A DNA stretch of 64,000 nt, from contig JAFEAY010000021.1 in NCBI GenBank assembly GCA_018266175.1, forward strand, positions 304,811-368,810, in the 5' to 3' direction. Both the position numbers and the translations under genes were made by a program. Positions 47,807-58,024 of this stretch are shown here, one piece after another. Within the stretch, counting starts at the first letter, position 1, and each line of letters opens with the position of its first letter. This DNA comes from Candidatus Dependentiae bacterium. Lineage in GTDB: Bacteria > Babelota > Babeliae > Babelales > RVW-14. The notes beneath the pieces were generated by a model. That model searched no databases and was not told where the DNA came from. It saw only the letters and a program-made list of their open reading frames with translations.

Positions 47807-48709
47807 ATGATTTTAATCCTTTTATTGCATATTATTTATGGAGCAACCTTTACAATCAGTAAAATACTCATCTCTTACGCTACTCCAATTTTGGTTATTG
47901 GCATTCGAATGACACTTGCAGGATTTTTATTGTTAGGATTTTCATTTTTTCTGGATAAAAATCGGATAAAATACAACTTTTACACAATTTCTAACATATG
48001 TGCGCTGGCATTTTTTGGCATATTTTTACCCTATGCACTCAGATATTGGTCTTTAAAATATCTGACCGTGCTGAAAACCTCATTGATTTACAACCTGAGT
48101 CCTTTTATTTCATTTATTTTTGCGTACTTATTTTTGAATGAAAGGATTTCCTGGAAAAAAATTGCTGGAATGACGCTTGGATTTCTAGGCGTTATCCCAA
48201 TTATTATGGCTCAAAGCAGCGCCGAAGAATCGATTAAATCTTTTCTTTTTGTCTCATGGGCAGAAATAGCAATGCTTGTATCAGTCAGTAGTTTTTGTCT
48301 TGGATGGGTAATCTTAAAAAAATTTATTTCAAAGGAATCTATCTCATCATTTGCTCTTAACGGCAGAACAATGATTATTGGGGGCATTCTCTCTCTAATT
48401 ACTTCATGCTTATTTGAACAAAACTTAACAATAAAAGATCCAGTAAATTTTTCCTTCTGGCTCATTTTAATTATACTTATGACAAACGTTACATGCTTTT
48501 ATCTGTATTCATATCTTCTGAAAAAATACTCTGCAACGCTCATATCATTAGGAGGCCTTCTTGCACCACTATCAGCAGGATTCACAAGCTGGATCTTACT
48601 TGGTGAAAAAATTACCATCGATAGCCTAGCGAGTGGCATATTCATTGTGATTGGTTTTTTAATTTTTTACTTAGATGAAATAAAATCTCTTCAGAGCCCT
48701 GAAAACTAA
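47807..48709 (+). CDS. EamA-family (DMT) transporter
   Basis: 300 aa with about ten hydrophobic helices in two homologous halves, typical of EamA/RhaT-type drug/metabolite transporters (LLHIIYGATFTISKILI, IAGMTLGFLGVIPIIMAQSS, LGGLLAPLSAGFTSWILLGEK ending each half). It most likely moves amino acids or metabolites; the substrate is unknown. The start is ATG 47807 without a clear Shine-Dalgarno. Confidence 0.87.
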   Translation: MILILLLHIIYGATFTISKILISYATPILVIGIRMTLAGFLLLGFSFFLDKNRIKYNFYTISNICALAFFGIFLPYALRYWSLKYLTVLKTSLIYNLSPFISFIFAYLFLNERISWKKIAGMTLGFLGVIPIIMAQSSAEESIKSFLFVSWAEIAMLVSVSSFCLGWVILKKFISKESISSFALNGRTMIIGGILSLITSCLFEQNLTIKDPVNFSFWLILIILMTNVTCFYLYSYLLKKYSATLISLGGLLAPLSAGFTSWILLGEKITIDSLASGIFIVIGFLIFYLDEIKSLQSPEN

Positions 48710-48813
48710 TCACTCTCTGTCCCAATGAACTATTTTATAATGATGCAAACAAAAAGTCGTAAAAAAATTAGAAAAAGCCCTTATTGCCTCTCAACAGATC
48801 AAAGATCACAATC

Positions 48814-49386
48814 ATGACTAATATTATTTCAAACAACAGAGAACATAGCTTACTCGATATTCGTTCTCGGGGTGATATTCCACAAGAATACCAAAACACA
48901 CCCATCGGCCTCTTACTCGAATATCACAACTTAAATCGTGAATTTGACAGTTACGATAGCGCTCAATTGCTTGTTGGCATGTGCATGGATAACCGCAAAC
49001 ATTTACATATCCCTGAAAATTTTTCATTTATTATTCGCGCTGGCGGTGCCAACTTACGGCCCAGTGAATTTAAAATCTCTTATGTGATTGCAGTAGCTGG
49101 CATACGCTATATCGCTCTCATTGGCCACGACCAATGCTCCATGGTTAATGTTATGGCGCGTAAAGAAAGATTCATTCAAGGTCTTATTGATGGCGCTGGA
49201 TGGGATCGAGAAGAAGCCAAAAGGTATTTCTTGAAATTTGCTCCAATGTTTGAAATTGGCAATGAGGTTGATTTTGTCCAGAGTGAAGCAAAGCGCTTAC
49301 GACTGAAATATCCAAAGATTGTTATCGCTCCACTCATCTATCGCGTTCAAGAAAATCGATTGTATCTGATCGAAGAAATTGAATAA
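48814..49386 (+). CDS. beta-carbonic-anhydrase-like protein
   Basis: 190 aa from ATG 48814 (an upstream TTG is less likely). It carries the beta-CA zinc layout: a Cys in LVGMCMDNRK with the Asp-Arg dyad, FIIRAGGANL in place of the usual RNAGN, and GHDQCSM (His and Cys ligands). The substitution in the RNAGN region and an insertion before the C-terminus leave open whether it hydrates CO2 or hydrolyses COS or CS2, as some beta-CA relatives do. It ends just before a very long perfect hairpin. Confidence 0.8.
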   Translation: MTNIISNNREHSLLDIRSRGDIPQEYQNTPIGLLLEYHNLNREFDSYDSAQLLVGMCMDNRKHLHIPENFSFIIRAGGANLRPSEFKISYVIAVAGIRYIALIGHDQCSMVNVMARKERFIQGLIDGAGWDREEAKRYFLKFAPMFEIGNEVDFVQSEAKRLRLKYPKIVIAPLIYRVQENRLYLIEEIE

Positions 49387-49394
49387 TTCAAAAA

Positions 49395-49465
49395 TTCAAG
49401 ATAGCTTTAAAGCAAGAGAGGCTCCCTAAATTTGAGAGCCTCTCTTGCTTTAAAGCTATCTTGAA
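49395..49465. repeat. perfect 30-bp inverted repeat (very long hairpin)
   Basis: Arms 49395-49424 and 49436-49465 are exact complements, with an 11-nt loop. No T-run of note follows. It lies between the convergent carbonic-anhydrase-like and collagen-like genes. Confidence 0.9.
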
Positions 49466-49504
49466 CAACCAAATAGTATCAAGAATAGTTCATTATCAAA
49501 TCAC

Positions 49505-50668
<1,164 letters not shown>

Positions 50669-50769
50669 ACCTCACTCCTTTTACAAAAAGGTTAATACTA
50701 TCTCTTTTTAAAATATCGATAATGCCCTCAAGAAATAACGCTTTCTGAATATCTAGAACAAACCTGCTA

Positions 50770-51201
50770 TTAACCGATTAATCCTGTAGCTCCTGTTGCT
50801 CCTGTTGCTCCTGTTGGACCGGTTGCTCCTGTTGCTCCTGTTGGACCAGTCGCTCCCGTTGCCCCAGTTGATCCTGTTGCTCCAGGTAAACCAACACCAG
50901 CTTCACCTCGTCGACCTCGAGGGCCTCGAGGACCTTGAGGTCCAGCTAATAGACAAGATTTCATTTGTGAATACTGATTAATCAGGCCTGTAATTTCTTC
51001 AACAAGCTTATGTCCCTCTTTGATACTTCTTGATAATTCGTGATTCTCTAAAGCTCGTACTATTTTCTCAATCATTTCAGAATCAATGTCATTACCATTT
51101 TCTATCTGGCTCGTACAATATATCTGAAAATACAATCCTAAATTCAATAAAAGTGCTATTCCCGCAAGCTTGAACCATGTTGTTTTTCCATGCAGCTTCA
51201 T
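50770..51201 (-). CDS. short collagen-like protein without C-terminal head (143 aa)
   Basis: Signal peptide ([18 protein letters not shown]). The helical segment ([29 protein letters not shown]) is homologous to that of the downstream collagen protein. Then about 18 triplets from [16 protein letters not shown] to [10 protein letters not shown], where a TAA stops it. It lacks the globular domain of its paralogue, so it is either a headless collagen partner or a copy shortened by recombination. It is upstream of the larger gene on the same strand, with 101 nt between. Confidence 0.8.
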   Translation of the reverse strand: MKLHGKTTWFKLAGIALLLNLGLYFQIYCTSQIENGNDIDSEMIEKIVRALENHELSRSIKEGHKLVEEITGLINQYSQMKSCLLAGPQGPRGPRGRRGEAGVGLPGATGSTGATGATGPTGATGATGPTGATGATGATGLIG

Positions 51202-51285
51202 CTCTTATTCCTTCTCAAGCAAAGTTAATAAAAACTATGTTTTCAATAATACAAACTTACTAAAAACTGGGTCAACAATTCTCAT

Positions 51286-52176
51286 TCAAACCATTGTTTG
51301 ATTTGTCTGTGCACCAAACTCTTGCAACCAAGGCTCAGTTCTCAACGCAGATTCATTTTCTGCAAATGTTATGTATCCATAGACTTCACGGTTATCGAGG
51401 TATTGTGCAACTTTTTTCTTGCGCGCAACATCACTAAAAATAACGTACTCATAACGAAAACTTCCATCATCATAAGAAATTTTATCAAGCACATCGTAAC
51501 GAACAAAATAAGCACAATGAACAACTGGTACGTCAATTAAACCTTTAATTTTTTGATCCCACAATAAATAATAATCAGAGCATTCTTCATAGTATCCATC
51601 GGCTGTAATTGCAGCATGATAATTTGAATAGACTGAATTTTGAACATCCAATGTCTGAAAGCATTTCATAAGTGGAGCAACAATCGGCAAATTAGTTTGA
51701 GCAATTTTTTCAAGGGTATGAGGCTTAATAAAGTTATCGCAATCGACAACAAAATAATGAGATCTCATCCTCTGTGCCCAATCAACAGAATCTTGTCTAA
51801 TTTTGCCAAGAATTTTAAACCGCTCTTCATTCCACTCATGTTGCCCATATTTCTGGACAGGCTGTACCACATCAGTTTTATCAAAATAAATTGTTGCATA
51901 ACGAGAACGCACTTTTGCAACCCAAGCTTCTAATATTTGAGCAGTTGTATCGTTATTATTATTGGTACGAATATAAAGGTTTGTTTTATTTGCAGGCCAT
52001 GTTTGTTGCTCAATGCACTGCAAATAAAGCGGCAAGGTGTGCGCTTTGTCTTTAGCAAGAATTGCAATGGTTATGGTTTCAACAGGATTTTTTTTATGTT
52101 CATCCAGCGCACCAAGCGCACCTATTCCCAAAAAAAGACCTAGCCCTAAAGCAATAAAACTCTTTCGTCTCATCAT
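51286..52176 (-). CDS. collagen-galactosyltransferase-like glycosyltransferase (GLT25D/COLGALT type)
   Basis: 296 aa with an N-terminal hydrophobic signal or anchor (FIALGLGLFLGIGALGA). The order of motifs matches animal procollagen galactosyltransferase, as I know that family: ILAKDKAHTLPLYLQCIE, NNNNDTTAQIL, RQDSVDWAQRM, the DxD-like VVDCDNF, PIVAPLMKC, YSNYHAA, PVVHCAYFVRYD and NREVYGYI. In animals this enzyme adds galactose to hydroxylysine of collagen. Here it sits between a GT2 glycosyltransferase and two collagen-like genes, which argues for a bacterial collagen glycosylation role. Acceptor and sugar are unknown. Confidence 0.85.
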   Translation of the reverse strand: MMRRKSFIALGLGLFLGIGALGALDEHKKNPVETITIAILAKDKAHTLPLYLQCIEQQTWPANKTNLYIRTNNNNDTTAQILEAWVAKVRSRYATIYFDKTDVVQPVQKYGQHEWNEERFKILGKIRQDSVDWAQRMRSHYFVVDCDNFIKPHTLEKIAQTNLPIVAPLMKCFQTLDVQNSVYSNYHAAITADGYYEECSDYYLLWDQKIKGLIDVPVVHCAYFVRYDVLDKISYDDGSFRYEYVIFSDVARKKKVAQYLDNREVYGYITFAENESALRTEPWLQEFGAQTNQTMV

Positions 52177-52197
52177 AATGACTCTTTTTGATAAATA

Positions 52198-53562
52198 TTA
52201 ACATGAAGCTTCTTGTTGGCACTGCTCCAGATATAATGCTAAATTACGATGCAAATGAGGCGCTTCTGGATTTTCTTGCAACGCTTTCTCAACAGCAGTT
52301 TTACCATTTTCATAATCTCCAACATACCATGCGCCAATCCCCATCAAATCATGTCGTGTGTAGTCGTATAATTTTTTATCCACAAATAATATATCTGAAC
52401 TAGGATAAGGCATTTTTACCGCATGTGATGCAAAAATATAACAAAGCTCTTTATGCCCAGCCTTCCAAAAAAGATCAGCCAGACAGATCAGCGGCTCAGC
52501 ACGATTTGGTCGCAGAGAAAAAGCTTCAATATATTTTAATATAGCCTGATCCTTCATTCCCATTTGATTATAAACATGAGCAAGTCGATAAGATGTCATA
52601 AAGTTTTCCTCGTTCCATCCAACATTATTCATAGCAACACGCTTTTCATACCAAATACGTGCATTTTCTAGATCACCTAAGCAATCATACGTCTGTCCAA
52701 GATAAAAAACCGGTCGAGGGTCTTGAGGAGTTTTTTTATGTTCGTTATGCAAGACTTCAAGATCTCGAACGTATCGTCTTTTGGATTTTTCATGTCCATA
52801 CTCTGAAACGCGCCATTCAAAAAATGTTTCTGGTTGAACTTTTTCATATAATTCAGGCAAAGTTGCCCAGTTGGGCACTTCATGAACAGCTCCTACAAAC
52901 TTGAGTCCTGCCGCACTGCGAAATAACCGAGGTGTATAGTTGTCAATATAATCATTCATGATACGAACTAAATACAGGGGAGTTGTGCCATTTTTATGTT
53001 CCTGGCAAAATTTGATCAAACCCTGAACATTATGCATATACCACTCAGCATCAACAACCAGGGTGAAGCATGCATGAGGAAAAGCTTGCTGGGCAAGCTC
53101 CATAGATCTTGAGCGTGAAGTTGCAAAATCAATAAACGGCTCTTGCTTAATTACGCCATGTGCAATACTATGTTTCTTAAAGAATGCTTGCGTAACTGAA
53201 ACAGTACTATCGGTTGAACCGGTATCAAAAACCAGAAAGTGGTTAAGTCCACCATCAACAAACGGCTGTAGCGTCTCTTGTATGACACTTGCCTCATTTT
53301 TGACCATAATAACCACAACGAGCAATGGATCATACACTTGGACCAGGGGAACTTGAGCTTCCTTTTCTATAGGTTGGCACACAGACTTTGTGTCAATTGT
53401 TGTAAACTGTTGTTCAACAAGCCGATCGAATTGATCTATTGACATATGTTTAATAGCGCTGGGATCATTAAGATTCAGGTCAGAGCCTGCAACAAGCGGT
53501 ACTGTGCAGACCAAAGCAAAAAATAATGATATACGAAGTAGTATCATTGATTTGATTTTCAT
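52198..53562 (-). CDS. exported GT2 glycosyltransferase with TPR repeats
   Basis: 454 aa, strong AAAGGAG Shine-Dalgarno, signal peptide (LLRISLFFALVCTVPLVAG). GT-A/GT2 domain at about 75-250: VVVIMVKNEASVIQETLQPF, FDTGSTDSTVSV, VVDAEWYM (usual DxD position changed to DAE), PRLFRSAAGLKFVGAVHE. Residues about 290-445 form TPR units (PVFYLGQTYDCLGDLENARIWYEKR, SYRLAHVYNQMGMKDQAILKY). The SPM-like GT2-plus-TPR layout occurs in protein glycosyltransferases. It is the first gene of the collagen cluster, 21 nt before the COLGALT-like gene. Export of the catalytic domain is unusual and should be verified. Confidence 0.82.
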   Translation of the reverse strand: MKIKSMILLRISLFFALVCTVPLVAGSDLNLNDPSAIKHMSIDQFDRLVEQQFTTIDTKSVCQPIEKEAQVPLVQVYDPLLVVVIMVKNEASVIQETLQPFVDGGLNHFLVFDTGSTDSTVSVTQAFFKKHSIAHGVIKQEPFIDFATSRSRSMELAQQAFPHACFTLVVDAEWYMHNVQGLIKFCQEHKNGTTPLYLVRIMNDYIDNYTPRLFRSAAGLKFVGAVHEVPNWATLPELYEKVQPETFFEWRVSEYGHEKSKRRYVRDLEVLHNEHKKTPQDPRPVFYLGQTYDCLGDLENARIWYEKRVAMNNVGWNEENFMTSYRLAHVYNQMGMKDQAILKYIEAFSLRPNRAEPLICLADLFWKAGHKELCYIFASHAVKMPYPSSDILFVDKKLYDYTRHDLMGIGAWYVGDYENGKTAVEKALQENPEAPHLHRNLALYLEQCQQEASC

Positions 53563-53603
53563 GTATCTCTCCTTTTTATAAAAAAACTCCTTTAAGTTTT
53601 TAA

Positions 53604-53632
53604 AATAAAGCAGATGCGATACTTTTTGTAAA
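53604..53632 (-). promoter_or_regulatory. candidate promoter of the collagen-glycosylation cluster
   Basis: Leftward TTTACA (53627-53632), 17-nt spacer, TTTATT (53604-53609), about 42 nt before the GT2 start. Confidence 0.45.
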
Positions 53633-53658
53633 CTAAATTTTATAAGGAATAATAATTA

Positions 53659-54468
53659 ATGCCTCACTTTACCATTGCACTGCTTCAACTCATGCCCGCA
53701 AAAACTTTTGCTGAAAATCTAAACAAAGGGCTTCGCGCATGCGAACAAGCAAAAGCCCGTGGTGCTGACTTGGCGTTATTTCCAGAAATGTGGAATATCG
53801 GATACGATTTTGATCATATGGATTTAGAACATGCAATTACTCTTGAAGACAATTTTATTCAAGCATTTTGCACACAAGCCCGCAAGCTTGAAATAGCTAT
53901 TGCAATAACATTCTTAGGTAAGGGTACATCAAAGCCTACTAACAATATAGCACTCATCAACGCGCAAGGGGAAATTCTTTTTAATTACGCAAAAGTACAC
54001 ATCTGCTCATTTGACCCTGATGGTTCTGAGCGCAACTTAGAAGCAGGCAATTCATTTAAAACAGCTGAACTGCATTATGAAGGAAAAATGGTCAAAGTTG
54101 GAGCTATGATCTGCTTTGATCGTGAATTTCCTGAAAGTGCTCGTACACTGATGTTGCAAGGCGCAGAAATTATCATCACTCCAAACGCCTGTTTTATGTA
54201 CTACGACTCATTGCTTGATGATGTACGTATTGGCCAATTCAGGGCTCGTGCATTTGAAAATATGGTGGGAGTCGCGCTCACAAACTATCCCTCTCCAAAG
54301 AATGATGGTCATAGCTGCGCATTTGATGTCGATGGCAAGCGGTTGATTATCGCTGGCGAGCACGAAGACATTCTTCTTGCAACCTTTGACTTAGAAAAAA
54401 TAAGAATTTGGCAACACAATGAGGTCTGGGGCTCAAAATTTCGACGCCCTGAGTGTTATAAAGTTTAA
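53659..54468 (+). CDS. carbon-nitrogen hydrolase (nitrilase superfamily)
   Basis: 269 aa, single-domain. Catalytic triad visible: Glu in LFPEMWNIGYDF, Lys in NYAKVHICSFDPDG, and Cys in GAMICFDREFPES. It fits the amidase/carbamoylputrescine-amidohydrolase-like branches; the exact substrate (omega-amide, beta-alanine derivative, or N-carbamoyl compound) cannot be read. No signal peptide. It lies divergent from the collagen cluster and convergent with a MerR gene, 17 nt away. Confidence 0.9.
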   Translation: MPHFTIALLQLMPAKTFAENLNKGLRACEQAKARGADLALFPEMWNIGYDFDHMDLEHAITLEDNFIQAFCTQARKLEIAIAITFLGKGTSKPTNNIALINAQGEILFNYAKVHICSFDPDGSERNLEAGNSFKTAELHYEGKMVKVGAMICFDREFPESARTLMLQGAEIIITPNACFMYYDSLLDDVRIGQFRARAFENMVGVALTNYPSPKNDGHSCAFDVDGKRLIIAGEHEDILLATFDLEKIRIWQHNEVWGSKFRRPECYKV

Positions 54469-54485
54469 TTTAAATTTTACAACAC

Positions 54486-55085
54486 TTAATCCAGGAGTTC
54501 ATGCAACCGCAAAAGCTGCTCTTTAAGCGCCGCTAATCCATCATAAAATGAATCATCCGGCAACGCTCGTGCAGGAAAACAAATTTCTTGGGCCGCTTGA
54601 ACAGTTGCTGTTTCTTGAACTATTTCTTTTGAGATTATCTGTTCTTCACAGACGACTTGAGGCTCAGATTGTGCATGAAGTACGAATTCTTGATCAGGTT
54701 CACCGTCTTGCTCATCTTCAAGTTCACAATCGCGAGCTTCTTGATCGTCATCAGTTTGCACAGCGTGAGATGAAAATTCTTGTGGTAACTCATCAAGATC
54801 TTGAAATGAATCATTCGGTGCTAATTTTGCACCAGCAAGAACTTCAGGGAGCTGTTTTTTGGCACCGGCAATGGTAAAGCCCTGGTTGTACAAAAGATCT
54901 TTAATCGTAAGAAATATAGCCAGGTCATCATTGGTATAAAAACGCTGTCCACCTTGAGAACGACCCGATTTAAGATCAAATTCTTTTTCCCAAAAGCGAA
55001 TAACAAACTTTTTAACTTTTAACTCTTTGGCCAAATCCCCAATTCTAAATTGTCGCTTGGCCATCTGGGTTTTCTGGATTTGCAT
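54486..55085 (-). CDS. MerR-family transcription regulator
   Basis: 199 aa. N-terminal MerR winged helix: RIGDLAKELKVKKFVIRFWEKEF, then GGQRFYTNDDLAIFLTIKDLL and the GFTIAGAKKQL helix. The rest is acidic and probably disordered (DDDQEARDCELEDEQDGE), with a short C-terminal helix that may be a coil; no ligand-binding domain is clear. AAGGGAG lies 5 nt before ATG 55085, which places the start inside the biotin-carrier gene (41-nt overlap). It is the last gene of the carboxylase operon and may regulate it. Confidence 0.85.
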   Translation of the reverse strand: MQIQKTQMAKRQFRIGDLAKELKVKKFVIRFWEKEFDLKSGRSQGGQRFYTNDDLAIFLTIKDLLYNQGFTIAGAKKQLPEVLAGAKLAPNDSFQDLDELPQEFSSHAVQTDDDQEARDCELEDEQDGEPDQEFVLHAQSEPQVVCEEQIISKEIVQETATVQAAQEICFPARALPDDSFYDGLAALKEQLLRLHELLD

Positions 55086-55629
55086 TGCGACTCCCTTTCA
55101 TTTCAAGCTCTATTAATAGTTCATTTGGTTGTACCAAATTACCAAGAGCAATGAAAAGAGTTTTAATGATGCCATCCCTGCTTGCACAAATTTCGTTCTC
55201 CATTTTCATAGATTCAATAACAACCAGAGGCTGCCCTTTGAGTACAGTAGCACCTACGCTGCCTAAAACTCTAACAATGCGACCAGCCAGCGGACTCTTA
55301 ATCTGAGTTTCTGAAATTACAGCTGCGGGCCTGCACGATAATCCTCTATCTTTTTGTGCACCAAGGACTCGCTGCTCCTGCTCAATTTCATATTTCCTAC
55401 CCTGAATAAAAATATGAGAAACCGTTTGCGACTGAGTTGAATCACAAGCAACAACGTGTACCTGATTGTTAATGAGCAAGCTCATTGTTGAATGTAAATT
55501 TTTATTCTGAATTTGAGCAACATGATATTCGTAAGTCGATCCATCTTCTTGCTTAATAAGAGCAGTACTATTTTCGTACGTTACCGTAAATCTTTTACCA
55601 TTAAGCAGAAAGTGTTTGGTTACTCCCAT
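55045..55629 (-). CDS. biotin carboxyl carrier protein of an acyl-CoA carboxylase
   Basis: 194 aa from ATG 55629 (AAGGA 6 nt upstream; a GTG at 55644 is less likely). The C-terminal 75 residues form the biotinyl domain with VIESMKMENE, whose Lys carries biotin, and KSPLAGRIVRVLGSVG. The N-terminal 110 residues resemble the linker/BT region that in fused alpha subunits joins the biotin carboxylase and carrier. The gene overlaps accC by 10 nt, as expected for a split alpha subunit of propionyl/acetyl-CoA-type carboxylase. No carboxyltransferase gene is nearby. Confidence 0.87.
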   Translation of the reverse strand: MGVTKHFLLNGKRFTVTYENSTALIKQEDGSTYEYHVAQIQNKNLHSTMSLLINNQVHVVACDSTQSQTVSHIFIQGRKYEIEQEQRVLGAQKDRGLSCRPAAVISETQIKSPLAGRIVRVLGSVGATVLKGQPLVVIESMKMENEICASRDGIIKTLFIALGNLVQPNELLIELEMKGSRNANPENPDGQATI

Positions 55630-57149
55630 TGCCGATCCTTCCACCCATTGTGCTGTCTCACGTACTGAGAACTCATCTGAGTCTTATTTTTTTGGGGTTG
55701 AGATTGAACGATAATTGCTGCAATCAGGGCAATATGCTCTTGTGAAATTGTTTGATCATCACGATCGGAATGCTGAGCAAGAGTTTGAACTAAATTTGTA
55801 TCAGCCAAAAGCTGTGTATGAAAAGATCCTGTAGCAAAGAGCTCATGGTTCAAAATATTTTTTAAAAAATTACTATTGGTCGTAACGCCATCAAGTAAAA
55901 ATTCACTCAATACTTGATGCATAAACTGAGTAGCCTGCTGACGTGTTGCACCACAGGTTGAAACCTTTGCAATCATTGGATCAAAAAATGGGGTCACTGC
56001 TAACTCTTTATGCAAATCATAATCAATGCGACCAAACGAAATAGTTGGAATTGCTACATTAAGCAATGTTCCTGTTGCTGGCATAAAGTTGTGCTCAGGA
56101 TTTTCGGCATAAATACGGCACTCTATTGCATGTCCTCGACGAACAACATCGGCCTGAGTAAGCGAAAGCTGACCACATTGAGCAATGTCCAGTTGCAAAC
56201 CAACAAGGTCTATACCCGTCGTCAATTCAGTAATTGAATGCTCAACTTGTAGACGAGTATTCATTTCAAGAAAATAAAATTGCTCGTCGGATGTAACAAT
56301 AAATTCTACCGTTCCAATGCTTGAATAGTTAACTTTTTGCGCAAGCTGTAACGCAACCTGATACATTTTATCAAGCATTGTTTGACTCACAAACGAACAA
56401 GGCGCTTCTTCAATAATTTTTTGATGACGACGCTGAATTGAGCATTCGCGCTCGTATAAGTGAATCCATGAAACGCCATCACCTGCAATCTGAACTTCGA
56501 TGTGTCGCGCTTGTGTGAGATATTTTTCAACTAAAATTTGGCGGCCACCGGTCAACTTACCCGCTTCAGAACAGACACGCTGCCAGCTTGCTGCAAAGTC
56601 TTCCGCAGCTTCAACTCGACGCATACCCTTGCCACCGCCACCAAGCGGATCTTTAAGAATTATCGGAAACCCAATCTGTTGTGCTGCTACAAGCGCATAG
56701 CGCCAGTCATCTGGATTTACATTATCAAGGTGAACAGCAGGGACAACGGGAACACCTGCTTGCTCGGCAAGTTGGCGAGCTTGATGCTTATCGCCCATAC
56801 AAGAAATAATTTCTGGTGATGGCCCAATCCAGATCATACCTGCATCGATAACTTTTTGAGCGAACAAAGCATTTTCAGCTAAAAATCCATATCCAGGATG
56901 AACAGCATCAGCACCCGCGCACAATGCAATTTCAATAAGTTCATCCTGTGCTTGGTATGCAGAAAAACCTGAGCCTGAAAGTAGATATGCATAAGTTGCA
57001 CTTGCAACATATGCAAGTGATGCGTCGCTTGACTCAAAAACTGCAATTGTTTGAATACCTCGAGCATGTAACGTTGCTTGAATGCGACGAGCAACTTCTG
57101 ACCTGTTGGCAATAAGAACTTTTTTAATGCTACTCATACTTGTATTCAT
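55620..57149 (-). CDS. accC: biotin carboxylase subunit (AccC/PccA type)
   Basis: 509 aa. Rossmann-like start KKVLIANRSEVARRIQATL, then ADAVHPGYGFLAENALFA, the ATP-grasp glycine loop GGGGKGMRRVE, EKYLTQARHIEVQI, CSIQRRHQKIIEEAP, FYFLEMNTRLQVEH and HAIECRIYAENP. It carboxylates biotin on the carrier encoded next. An ATG 12 nt downstream is an alternative start. The operon order is exported unknown protein, accC, biotin carrier, merR. Confidence 0.94.
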   Translation of the reverse strand: MNTSMSSIKKVLIANRSEVARRIQATLHARGIQTIAVFESSDASLAYVASATYAYLLSGSGFSAYQAQDELIEIALCAGADAVHPGYGFLAENALFAQKVIDAGMIWIGPSPEIISCMGDKHQARQLAEQAGVPVVPAVHLDNVNPDDWRYALVAAQQIGFPIILKDPLGGGGKGMRRVEAAEDFAASWQRVCSEAGKLTGGRQILVEKYLTQARHIEVQIAGDGVSWIHLYERECSIQRRHQKIIEEAPCSFVSQTMLDKMYQVALQLAQKVNYSSIGTVEFIVTSDEQFYFLEMNTRLQVEHSITELTTGIDLVGLQLDIAQCGQLSLTQADVVRRGHAIECRIYAENPEHNFMPATGTLLNVAIPTISFGRIDYDLHKELAVTPFFDPMIAKVSTCGATRQQATQFMHQVLSEFLLDGVTTNSNFLKNILNHELFATGSFHTQLLADTNLVQTLAQHSDRDDQTISQEHIALIAAIIVQSQPQKNKTQMSSQYVRQHNGWKDRQWE

Positions 57150-57152
57150 AAC

Positions 57153-57971
57153 TTATGCTGCTGGAGCAATGCATTCGTCCTGCAATTGTGCTATTACTTC
57201 AGAAACAGAAACATCTATTTCATCGTGATCAACAGGATCAATAGATCCCTCTACATGAACAGCTCGATTATCAGAAAAATCTTCTTCTTTTTTGATACTC
57301 ACATTAAAGTTTGCTTCAACTTTTGACACGTTCATGTAGGTGCTGTAACGACTCAGTAGACGCCAAAGTTCAACCCAATCTGCACATTCTGCAGCACAAA
57401 GAGCAAGAGAGCTTTGTTGCCCATTGCCTTGCGGATTTTGATCATTACTTGCAAGAGCAAATCCACGTAAACAGATTTCAACAAGCAGTTGAATTACTTG
57501 ATTGATCTTAAAGCCACGCATTTTGCCTTGCTGCATTTCATTTTTCAAAGCAATATCGGTTGCACCCATAAAACGCATGACATCATATGCGGTGGCCAAA
57601 AGATAACAAAACAATTTGGGCTCATGATAAAGATTATATAATTTCCTATAGCCTGGAGGGCACACAGCAAGTCGTTCGTAAATTAATTTAAAATTTGGAG
57701 AACACGAAGCAAGCAATGCAGTGCTTTTAATAATCGCAGGGTCATTGCTGTCAACCGTCATGATATAGGGAATACTGAATAATGAGCGAGCAAGGTGCAC
57801 CAGTTCAATGTTATTGGATAATGCCTCTCCCGAATTGCTCAACGCAGTTTTTACTTGATCAAAATACCCAGCTTCTACTGCTGGTGCATCCATTGCCTGC
57901 AAACAAGAACTCATAACAAGTACGACGACCACACCAAGCGTCTTGATATGAGAGCACATTTTATACATCAT
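57153..57971 (-). CDS. exported protein of unknown function (272 aa)
   Basis: Signal peptide at 1-25 (LGVVVVLVMSSCLQA; the Cys could be a lipobox). Mature part mainly helical with several Cys (LLASCSPNF, RLAVCPPGYRKL, LALCAAECADW), and an acidic C-terminal tail. No domain recognised. Its stop lies 3 nt before the accC start, so it is co-transcribed with the carboxylase genes, without an obvious functional link. Confidence 0.7.
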   Translation of the reverse strand: MMYKMCSHIKTLGVVVVLVMSSCLQAMDAPAVEAGYFDQVKTALSNSGEALSNNIELVHLARSLFSIPYIMTVDSNDPAIIKSTALLASCSPNFKLIYERLAVCPPGYRKLYNLYHEPKLFCYLLATAYDVMRFMGATDIALKNEMQQGKMRGFKINQVIQLLVEICLRGFALASNDQNPQGNGQQSSLALCAAECADWVELWRLLSRYSTYMNVSKVEANFNVSIKKEEDFSDNRAVHVEGSIDPVDHDEIDVSVSEVIAQLQDECIAPAA

Positions 57972-58024
57972 ACGCTACACCTTTCTGAAGTATCAGATCG
58001 TTTTACCCTGCGTACTTTAGCGAA

